DNA of 7,859 nucleotides from Frankiaceae bacterium (lineage in GTDB: Bacteria; Actinomycetota; Actinomycetes; JADGOU01). The stretch spans positions 1 through 7,859 of the forward strand of contig JADGOU010000129.1 in the NCBI GenBank assembly GCA_017882835.1, given 5' to 3'. Each line of letters opens with the position of its first letter. Positions within the stretch are counted from its first letter, which is position 1. Under the pieces are notes generated by a model. That model was not told where the DNA came from, did not search any database, and saw only the letters and a program-made list of their open reading frames with translations. Below, piece after piece: positions 1 to 5,165 of the stretch. A program made the position numbers and the translations under genes.

Positions 1-402
1 CTCTTCCAGCTGCCGGTGGTGCCCGAGCAGCTGTTCGTCGGCCGCGGTGCCGGGCTCGGCCGGCGGTGGTTGGCGGCCTCCGGCTTGGAGCCGGCGCAGG
101 CGCGGCGCTACTTGGACCGGCTGCTCGAGCCGGGGGCGATGACGGCGGCGCTGAACTGGTACCGGGCTATGCCGCTGGACGCGGGGGCCGTCCGGATTGG
201 CTGTCCGGTCGACGTACCGACATTGTATGTCTGGAGCACCGGGGACACGGCCCTGGGCTGGGCAGCAGCCGAGCTCACCCGACGATTCGTCCGCGGCCCC
301 TACCGGTTCGAGGTGCTCGACGGCGTCTCGCACTGGATCCCCGAACAGGCACCGCAGCGCCTCGCCGCACTGGTGGGCGAACACGTGGCCGCAAACTCTT
401 AG
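1..402 (+). CDS. Alpha/beta hydrolase, C-terminal part (5' end outside window)
   Basis: The reading frame is open from base 1 (LFQLPVVPEQLF...) to a TAG at 400-402, leaving 133 residues of a longer protein. The visible part looks like the cap and C-terminal half of an epoxide hydrolase/haloalkane dehalogenase-like alpha/beta hydrolase. ALNWYRAMP resembles the cap-to-core return. VPTLYVWSTGDTALG follows, with Asp at window codon 82 as the likely catalytic acid. The SHWIPEQAP segment carries the likely catalytic His at codon 111, followed by the usual C-terminal helix. The nucleophile elbow (G-x-S/D-x-G) must lie upstream, so the nucleophile and hence the reaction class (esterase, epoxide hydrolase or dehalogenase) cannot be read. 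The GTG at 16 is unlikely to be the true start because homologous sequence continues to its left. The gene converges on the small minus-strand gene at 422-649, and its stop lies within an 18-bp tandem repeat. Confidence 0.88.
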   Translation, partial: LFQLPVVPEQLFVGRGAGLGRRWLAASGLEPAQARRYLDRLLEPGAMTAALNWYRAMPLDAGAVRIGCPVDVPTLYVWSTGDTALGWAAAELTRRFVRGPYRFEVLDGVSHWIPEQAPQRLAALVGEHVAANS

Positions 403-432
403 GTCAGCTGGGGATCTTAGGTCAGCTGGGGA
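397..432. repeat. Perfect 18-bp tandem duplication across two convergent stop codons
   Basis: The unit tcttaggtcagctgggga occurs twice without mismatch, at 397-414 and 415-432. The first copy supplies the TAG stop of the alpha/beta hydrolase (400-402). The second copy supplies the TGA stop of the minus-strand gene (422-424 on the plus strand). Because 18 is a multiple of three, the other copy holds a spare in-frame stop for each gene. The simplest origin is a slippage duplication in the short convergent junction. There is no U-tract or strong hairpin to suggest a terminator, only the short palindrome cagctg within each unit. Confidence 0.97.
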
Positions 433-649
433 CCGCGACCAGCTCCCGCTCGGCGGGCGTGGCGACCGTGGCCTGGCTATAGGGGCTCGGCCGCCGCGGA
501 GCCGGGATCGGCACCGGCAACCAGAGGGCGTTGCCACCCTCGCTCGCCGCGATGGCCCGCGAGTCGACCGCCCCGCGGTTGGTCAGGTCAATCAGCAGCG
601 TCAACGGGATACCGCTGCCGAGCACCGCCATGACGGATCGCATCTCCAC
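422..649 (-). CDS. Small conserved-looking protein of unknown function
   Basis: On the minus strand this frame reads (V)EMRSVMAVLGSGIPLTLLIDLTNRG... and ends ...ELVAVPS, 75 residues from the chosen GTG. Almost every codon ends in G or C, as expected for a real gene here. The opposite plus-strand frames give arginine/proline-rich shadow translations. Residues about 6-20 are hydrophobic (VMAVLGSGIPLTLLIDL), but the segment is short and broken by Gly/Pro, so a membrane helix is uncertain; the C-terminal third is Pro-rich. I chose the GTG at 647-649 because GGAAGG lies 8 nt upstream. Alternatives are ATG at 641-643, ATG at 629-631, or GTG at 698-700, which would add a 17-residue basic N-terminus (INAAKARIGSGWKARA) but has no evident SD. 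The frame stays open far upstream, opposite the OsmC gene; that extension is a shadow. It converges on the alpha/beta hydrolase with 19 nt between stops. I do not recognise a named family. Confidence 0.62.
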   Translation of the reverse strand: MEMRSVMAVLGSGIPLTLLIDLTNRGAVDSRAIAASEGGNALWLPVPIPAPRRPSPYSQATVATPAERELVAVPS

Positions 650-773
650 CGCCCGCGCCTTCCATCCGGACCCGATCCGCGCCTTCGCGGCATTGATCAC
701 GTCGGCGTCTGTACCCGGCGCTTGAGCCGCGGCGATGCCGACCACTCCGCTGGAGCACTGGGGGTACGCCGAT

Positions 774-792
774 GGCGCAACGCGGTTGCGCC
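774..792. promoter_or_regulatory. Perfect inverted repeat in the divergent spacer, possible operator
   Basis: The sequence ggcgcaac-gcg-gttgcgcc is a perfect 8-bp inverted repeat with a 3-nt centre. It is the most regular structure in the 650-889 spacer between the minus-strand small gene and the OsmC gene. The symmetry and 19-bp length suit a dimeric repressor site (inference). As RNA it would form a stable hairpin, but no T-run follows on either strand, so an intrinsic terminator is less likely. I found no convincing -35/-10 pair in the rest of the spacer. Confidence 0.4.
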
Positions 793-880
793 GACCAGCG
801 CAGCGGCCGACGTAGGGCCGAGCCTCAAGCCCGACGCGGCTGGTCCGAACGGGTACGGTCCGGCTATCGGGCACCGGATA

Positions 881-886
881 GGAGGG
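881..886 (+). promoter_or_regulatory. Ribosome binding site of the OsmC-like gene
   Basis: GGAGGG ends 3 nt before the ATG at 890, with its GGAGG core 4 nt from the start. It fixes the start, since the same frame is open upstream as far as position 197. Confidence 0.85.
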
Positions 887-889
887 TCG

Positions 890-1294
890 ATGAGCGACCA
901 GTTGATCCACGTGACAACCAATTCCTCGACGGCGGACGCGCCCTGGCGGGTGAGCATGCAGGCCGGCCACCACGACGTCGTCGCGGACGAACCCGAGCCG
1001 GCCGGAGACACCGGCCCGTCCCCGTTCGAGCTCTACCTGGCCAGCCTCGGCTCCTGCACCGCGATCACGATCCGGATGTACGCCGAGCGCAAGGGCCGGG
1101 CGCTGGAGTCGGTATCCGTGGACCTGTCCTACCGCACCGGTGCCGACCCCGGGCGGATCGAGCGGGCGCTGCACTTCGCCGGCAGGCTGGACGAGGCGCA
1201 GCGCGCCCGGCTGACCGACATCGCCGAGCGCACGCCGATCACCAAGGTGGTGAAGGCCGGGGTCGAGGTCCTGACGACGGTGGCTGCCGCCTGA
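890..1294 (+). CDS. OsmC/Ohr-like family protein
   Basis: This 134-residue protein has the usual OsmC-family length and pattern. Residues 16-26 (DAPWRVSMQAG) form the N-terminal strands. The core motif GPSPFELYLASLGSCTAITIRMYAERKG (about 42-69) carries the conserved cysteine, Cys56, at the start of the central helix. The C-terminal half ends with IAERTPITKVVKAGVEVLTTV. In OsmC and Ohr peroxidases a second cysteine sits in this last helix, often as CPVHRTL; here the aligned residue is Thr115 and no other cysteine exists. The classical two-cysteine reduction of organic hydroperoxides is therefore doubtful, and the protein is closer to the single-cysteine, YhfA-like part of the superfamily. It has no signal peptide, so it should be cytoplasmic. 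ATG 890 is chosen for its strong SD. The stop is 29 nt before the SGNH hydrolase gene, so the two are probably cotranscribed. Confidence 0.9.
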   Translation: MSDQLIHVTTNSSTADAPWRVSMQAGHHDVVADEPEPAGDTGPSPFELYLASLGSCTAITIRMYAERKGRALESVSVDLSYRTGADPGRIERALHFAGRLDEAQRARLTDIAERTPITKVVKAGVEVLTTVAAA

Positions 1295-1323
1295 CGGGGT
1301 CCGGCGTTGATGGAGGACTGGGC

Positions 1324-2166
1324 ATGGTGAGCCGGCACGTCGTCACTCGGTACGTCGCGATCGGCGACAGCTCCACCGAGGGCCTGGACGACCCGGACGG
1401 CGCCGGTGGCTGGCGTGGCTGGGCCGACCGGCTGGCCGAGCAGCTGGCGGTCGCGTTCCCCGAGGTCACCTACGCCAACCTGGCGGTGCGGGGTCGGTTG
1501 GCCGGACGGGTGCGCGCCGAGCAGCTGCCGGCGGCGCTGGCGCTGCGGCCGGATCTGGCGACCGTCGTCGCCGGCATGAACGACGTCCTGCGACCGGGCT
1601 TCGACGCCGAGCGGGTGGCTGGCGAGGTGGAGGCCATGCAGGCGGCGCTGGTCGCCGTCGGCGCCACGGTGCTGTCGTGGACGCTGCCCGACCCGGTCCC
1701 GGTGATGCCCCTGGCCCGGCCGTTGCGCCGGCGGGTGCTGGCGCTCAACGACGCGCTGCGGGCGGCGGCGGCCCGGACCGGCACCATTCTGGTCGACTTC
1801 GGTCGGCACCCGGTCACTTCGGACCCGCGGTTCTGGAGCGATGACCGACTGCACGCCAACGCCGCCGGCCACGCCCGGATCGCCGCGGCGTTGGCCGATG
1901 CGCTGGGACTGCCCGGCAGTGACGGCTCGTGGGTGCAGCCGTTGCCCACCGCGCCGCGCCGTGGCCCGCACCAGGTGGCCGTCGCCGAGGCGGCCTGGGT
2001 GCGGCGGCACCTGGCACCCTGGGTGGGTCGACGGATGCGTGGCCGGTCGTCCGGGGACGGCCGGGCACCCAAGCGGCCGGAGCTCTCGCCGGTGCCGACG
2101 TCGGTGCACCGCCGTCCTGACAGCGGCGGCGCCAACAGCCAGACTCCGGCGCGACCCGCAACCTGA
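1324..2166 (+). CDS. SGNH/GDSL-family hydrolase (esterase/lipase type)
   Basis: This 280-residue protein carries all SGNH blocks. Block I is AIGDSSTEG with nucleophile Ser16. Block II is NLAVRG with Gly57. Block III is GMND with Asn86. Block V is DRLH with Asp174 and His177, followed by ANAAGHARIA. The family hydrolyses esters or thioesters; the substrate cannot be read here. No signal peptide is evident, as Ser16 lies almost at the N-terminus, so it is likely intracellular. After about residue 200 comes a basic tail including EAAWVRRHLAPWVGRRMRGRSSGDGR..KRPEL, which I remember as recurrent in actinobacterial members of this family, then a disordered-looking Ser/Pro-rich end. ATG 1324 has GGAGG at 1312-1316, 7 nt upstream. 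The frame is open back to 772, but that part overlaps the OsmC gene and is a shadow. The stop is 16 nt before the reductase gene, suggesting cotranscription. Confidence 0.9.
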   Translation: MVSRHVVTRYVAIGDSSTEGLDDPDGAGGWRGWADRLAEQLAVAFPEVTYANLAVRGRLAGRVRAEQLPAALALRPDLATVVAGMNDVLRPGFDAERVAGEVEAMQAALVAVGATVLSWTLPDPVPVMPLARPLRRRVLALNDALRAAAARTGTILVDFGRHPVTSDPRFWSDDRLHANAAGHARIAAALADALGLPGSDGSWVQPLPTAPRRGPHQVAVAEAAWVRRHLAPWVGRRMRGRSSGDGRAPKRPELSPVPTSVHRRPDSGGANSQTPARPAT

Positions 2167-2182
2167 AGAGACCGGGGCATAG

Positions 2183-4168
2183 ATGGCGTACTTCGTGACC
2201 GGCGCGACCGGGTTCATTGGCCGGCACCTGGTCGAGCGGCTGCTCGCGCGCGGGAGCGATGTCCACCTGCTGGTCCGGCCGGGATCGCTGGGCAAGCTCG
2301 ACGCCCTGGCGGAGCGCTGGGGGCGACCGGTGCAGGTGCACGGCGTCCCCGGAGACCTGACCGAGCCGCTGCTGGGGCTGTCCCCGGACGCCGTGGCCGA
2401 CCTCAGCGGCCGAATCGACCACATGTTTCATCTGGCCGCGGTCTACGACCTGACCGCGGACGACGAGACCAACCGCCGAGCCAACGTAACCGGCACCCGC
2501 AACGCCGTCGACCTGGCGAACGCCATCGCGGCGGGGTGTTTCCACCACGTCTCCTCGGTGGCGGTCGCCGGCACGTACGAGGGCTACTTCCGCGAGGACA
2601 TGTTCGACGAAGGGCAGCCGCTGCCTACGCCGTACCACCAGACGAAGTTCGAGTCCGAGCGGATCGCCCGGTCGCGGACCACGGTGCCGTGGCGGGTGTA
2701 CCGCCCGGCGGTGGTGGTCGGCCACTCCCAGACCGGCGAGATGGACAAGATCGACGGACCGTACTACTTCTTCAAGGCCATCCAGCGGCTGCGGCACTAC
2801 CTGCCGGAATGGGTGCCGCTAGCCGGCCCCGAGCTGGGTTACACCAACATCGTGCCGGTCGACTACGTCGCCGCCGCCCTGGACCACATCGCGCATCTGC
2901 CGGACCTCGACCGCCGGGCGTTCCACCTCACTGCGCAGCGCTCGCAGCGTTCCGGCGAGGTGTTCAACGCCTTCTTGGCAGCCGCACACGGGCCGCGGTT
3001 GGTCATGCGGATCGACAAGCGGCTGACCGACGCCTTGCCCAAGGGCGTGCTGTCGATGGCGCTCAAGGTGCCGGCGCTCAAGCAGATCCGGCGCACCATG
3101 CTGGCCGACCTGGGCATCCCGGAGGAGGTCGTCGCCAACATCGCGCTCAGGCCGCGCTTCGACACCCGCGACAGCGAGCGCGCGTTGGCGGGCTCGGGCA
3201 TTGCGGTGCCGCCGATCGAGTCCTACGCGGCCACCCTGTGGGACTACTGGGAGCGCCACCTCGACCCGGACCTGTATAGGGACCGCTCGCTGGGCGGCGC
3301 TTTACGCGGGCGCAAGGTGATCGTCACTGGGGCGTCGACCGGCATCGGCCGGGCCACCGCGCTGAAGATCGCAGCGCACGGCGGGATCCCAATCCTGGTC
3401 GCCCGCAGTCTGGACAAGCTGGAAGAGACCCGCAGCGACATCGAGGACGCCGGCGGCCGGGCGCACGTGTATTCGGTCGACCTGTCGAACATGGCGGCGA
3501 TCGAGGAGTTCGTCGAGCACGTGCTGGCCGACCACGACCGCATCGACATGCTGGTCAACAACGCCGGCCGCTCCATCCGGCGCTCCGCCATGCACAGCGT
3601 GGACCGCTTTCACGACTACGAGCGCACCATGGCGTTGAACTACTTCGGCGCGGTCAAGCTCATCCTCGGGCTGTTCCCGCACTGGCGGGCAAATGGCGGC
3701 GGCCACGTCGTCAATGTGAGCAGCATCGGGGCGCAGGCGCACCCGCCCAGGTTCTCGGCGTACGTCGCGTCGAAGGCGGCGCTGGACGGGTTCACCACCT
3801 GCGTGGCCAGCGAGGTGATCGGCCATGGCATCACCTTCACGACCATCCACATGCCGTTGGTCCGCACCGCGATGACCGCCCCAACCAAGATGTACGAGGC
3901 GTTCCCGCTGATCAACGCCGACGAAGCGGCCGACATGATCTGCGAGGGTCTGCGGAGCAGGCCGAAGGAGATCAACACCCGCCTCGGCACCTTCGGGGAG
4001 GTCGCGCACGCGGTGGCGCCGAAGTCGGTCGACCAGATCCTGCACATGGCGTTCAAGGTCTTCCCGGACTCCAGTGTGGCGCACCCGGGGGATGAGTCGG
4101 CGGCCGCGGCTGAGCCGTCGAACGAGGCGGTCGCGTTTGCACACCTGATGAAAGGCATCTACTGGTAG
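2183..4168 (+). CDS. Two-domain SDR protein, probable fatty acyl-CoA reductase (AcrA/FAR type)
   Basis: This 661-residue protein joins two NAD(P)-binding dehydrogenases. The N-terminal domain (about 1-365) is an extended SDR of the male-sterility/NAD_binding_4 kind, with TGATGFIG at 6-13, HVSSVAVAG, and catalytic YHQTK (Tyr151, Lys155). The C-terminal domain (about 375-640) is a classical SDR with TGASTGIG at 382-389, NNAG at 459-462, Ser514, and YVASK (Tyr527, Lys531). The chain ends MKGIYW. This order and length match mycobacterial AcrA1 (Rv3391) and the Marinobacter reductase Maqu_2507, which reduce fatty acyl-CoA to aldehyde and alcohol with NADPH; Acinetobacter Acr1 corresponds to the C-terminal domain alone. 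Reduction of long-chain acyl-CoA for wax or ether lipids is therefore likely but inferred from architecture. All catalytic residues are present. The SD before ATG 2183 is weak (gaagag at 2165-2170, overlapping the upstream stop), so translation may be coupled to the SGNH gene. Its stop lies in a 14-bp repeat. Confidence 0.87.
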   Translation: MAYFVTGATGFIGRHLVERLLARGSDVHLLVRPGSLGKLDALAERWGRPVQVHGVPGDLTEPLLGLSPDAVADLSGRIDHMFHLAAVYDLTADDETNRRANVTGTRNAVDLANAIAAGCFHHVSSVAVAGTYEGYFREDMFDEGQPLPTPYHQTKFESERIARSRTTVPWRVYRPAVVVGHSQTGEMDKIDGPYYFFKAIQRLRHYLPEWVPLAGPELGYTNIVPVDYVAAALDHIAHLPDLDRRAFHLTAQRSQRSGEVFNAFLAAAHGPRLVMRIDKRLTDALPKGVLSMALKVPALKQIRRTMLADLGIPEEVVANIALRPRFDTRDSERALAGSGIAVPPIESYAATLWDYWERHLDPDLYRDRSLGGALRGRKVIVTGASTGIGRATALKIAAHGGIPILVARSLDKLEETRSDIEDAGGRAHVYSVDLSNMAAIEEFVEHVLADHDRIDMLVNNAGRSIRRSAMHSVDRFHDYERTMALNYFGAVKLILGLFPHWRANGGGHVVNVSSIGAQAHPPRFSAYVASKAALDGFTTCVASEVIGHGITFTTIHMPLVRTAMTAPTKMYEAFPLINADEAADMICEGLRSRPKEINTRLGTFGEVAHAVAPKSVDQILHMAFKVFPDSSVAHPGDESAAAAEPSNEAVAFAHLMKGIYW

Positions 4169-4207
4169 TCGGGTACTGGTAGTCGGGTACTAGTACTGGT
4201 AGTCGGG
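4160..4207. repeat. Three copies of a 14-bp repeat over the reductase stop codon
   Basis: The unit tactggtagtcggg occurs perfectly at 4160-4173, 4174-4187 and 4194-4207. The first two are head to tail; the third follows a 6-bp spacer, tactag, that looks like a shortened unit. The first copy encodes the last two residues (Tyr-Trp) and the TAG stop of the reductase. Because 14 is not a multiple of three, each copy places its TAG in a different frame. The spacer junction creates the 10-bp palindrome gtactagtac at 4187-4196. Origin by slippage is simplest; a role as a binding array upstream of the PAP2 gene is possible but unsupported. Confidence 0.97.
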
Positions 4208-4214
4208 CGCACGG

Positions 4215-4235
4215 GCGGCGGTGCGTTGCCGCCGC
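4215..4235 (+). terminator. GC-rich hairpin after the reductase gene, weak terminator candidate
   Basis: GCGGCGG (4215-4221) pairs perfectly with CCGCCGC (4229-4235) around a 7-nt loop, 46 nt after the reductase stop. No T-run follows, so it is at best an atypical terminator and could be a chance structure in GC-rich DNA. The rest of the 4169-4310 spacer holds the 14-bp repeats and the SD of the next gene. A TAnnnT hexamer (TAGCCT, 4270-4275) could be a -10 element but has no matching -35. Confidence 0.25.
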
Positions 4236-4301
4236 GGCTCCACGAGGGGCTCCGCTTCGGTTCGCGGGATAGCCTGCCAGCCGGATCATCCGCTGACCCT
4301 G

Positions 4302-4307
4302 GGAGGG
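4302..4307 (+). promoter_or_regulatory. Ribosome binding site deciding the GTG start of the PAP2 gene
   Basis: GGAGGG ends 3 nt before the GTG at 4311. This favours 4311 over the ATG at 4221 and the GTG at 4323; the extra residues from 4221 look like non-coding translation. Confidence 0.75.
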
Positions 4308-4310
4308 CAG

Positions 4311-5165
4311 GTGTCGTACCTGGTGGGGGCGCGCCCCCAGCCGCCCACCCTGTCGGTCGGCCGTGGGCGGCGCGGGCTGTTGCGCCGAGTCCCGGCGTGG
4401 TGGTCCGACGTCGCCCTGGTCGGCGTGGCGTTCTGGCTGTACGGCGTCGCCCAGGTGCACGCTCCGCTGCACCGGCTGGCGGCGATGGACCACGGTCGCT
4501 GGCTGCTGCAGGCCGAGGGTGGCCTGCGCCTGGATGTCGAGCTGGCAATGAACCGCTGGCTTGCCAGCCATCCGGCGGTCGCCACGGTGGCGGACTACCA
4601 CTACGCCACCGTGCACTTCGTCGCGCCAGTCGCCGTACTGCTGTGGCTGCGGCTGCGGCATCCGAGCGGCTACCGGCCGGCGCTGCATGCCCTGGTTGCC
4701 ACCTGCCTGCTCTCCCTGGTGGTGTTCTGGTACGTGCCAGTGGCGCCGCCGCGGCTGCTGCCGGGCAGCGGCTTCGTGGACACCGTGCTGGCGTTTCACA
4801 CCTACGGCGACGCGGCGTCGAAGACGGAGTCATTGGCCGCGGATCAGTTCGCCTCGGTCCCGTCGCTACATGTGGCCTGGGCCGCCTGGTGCACCTGGGC
4901 GGTCTACCCGTTGCTGCGGACCCGCTGGATGCGGGTGCTCGCCGTCGCGCACCCGCTCGTCACCGCGGTGGTCGTGGTCGCGACCGCCAACCACTATGTG
5001 GTCGATATCGCCCTTGGCGTGCTCGCGTTGGGAGCCGGCGTCGCCGTCGCGGCCATCCTGGAGCAGGTTCGAGCCCGACCGCCCGCCGTGGTGGACCTGC
5101 GGGCGCACTCCCCGGTTCCCGACGCGGCAGTGGTTCCGGTGGCTTCGGTCAGTCGAGGTCGATGA
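4311..5165 (+). CDS. PAP2-family membrane protein, Aur1/inositolphosphotransferase-like
   Basis: The 284-residue product is hydrophobic with about five or six predicted membrane segments, including those near VALVGVAFWLYGV, FVAPVAVLLWL, LVATCLLSLVVFWYV, VAWAAWCTWAV, and the long stretch around LVTAVVVVATANHYVVDIALGVLAL. The PAP2_3 signature is complete: VAPPRLLPGSGFVDT (Arg148), SVPSLHVAW (His187) and ANHYVVD (His228, Asp232). In this superfamily the two histidines and the aspartate handle a phosphate ester. The PSLH and APPRL forms point to the Aur1/inositol phosphotransferase branch more than to classical PgpB phosphatases. Likely roles are lipid phosphatase or transfer of a phospho-head group at the membrane; the substrate is unknown. 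It follows the reductase after 142 nt and may have its own promoter. The 3' end overlaps the convergent transpeptidase-like gene by 17 bp. Confidence 0.87.
   Translation: MSYLVGARPQPPTLSVGRGRRGLLRRVPAWWSDVALVGVAFWLYGVAQVHAPLHRLAAMDHGRWLLQAEGGLRLDVELAMNRWLASHPAVATVADYHYATVHFVAPVAVLLWLRLRHPSGYRPALHALVATCLLSLVVFWYVPVAPPRLLPGSGFVDTVLAFHTYGDAASKTESLAADQFASVPSLHVAWAAWCTWAVYPLLRTRWMRVLAVAHPLVTAVVVVATANHYVVDIALGVLALGAGVAVAAILEQVRARPPAVVDLRAHSPVPDAAVVPVASVSRGR

Noticed and set aside
864..881. Short ctatc/gatag inverted repeat just before the OsmC SD
   Set aside because: Only 5 bp of stem with an 8-nt loop; too weak to call a regulatory hairpin.
197..889. Upstream in-frame extension of the OsmC gene (open frame from 197)
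   Set aside because: A strong SD sits just before ATG 890, and the extension reads as arginine/proline-rich shadow sequence opposite the minus-strand gene.
650..1174. Long minus-strand extension of the small gene across the OsmC gene
   Set aside because: The translation beyond about position 700 lacks protein-like character and lies opposite a clear OsmC coding sequence.
772..1323. In-frame extension of the SGNH hydrolase into the OsmC region
   Set aside because: It overlaps the OsmC gene in another frame and is Arg/Gly-rich shadow; ATG 1324 has a good SD.
1129..2424. Long open frames on the minus strand opposite the SGNH hydrolase and reductase
   Set aside because: They are Arg/Pro/Gly/His-rich with no recognisable motif, typical of antisense frames in high-GC DNA; the plus-strand frames have full catalytic motifs.
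4221..4310. ATG 4221 as start of the PAP2 gene
   Set aside because: The added 30 residues are not hydrophobic or family-like, the ATG lies within a hairpin, and GGAGGG sits directly before GTG 4311.
4053..4833. Minus-strand open frames across the reductase-PAP2 spacer
   Set aside because: They read low-complexity sequence, cross the repeats, and lie opposite the PAP2 motifs; no SD or family signature.
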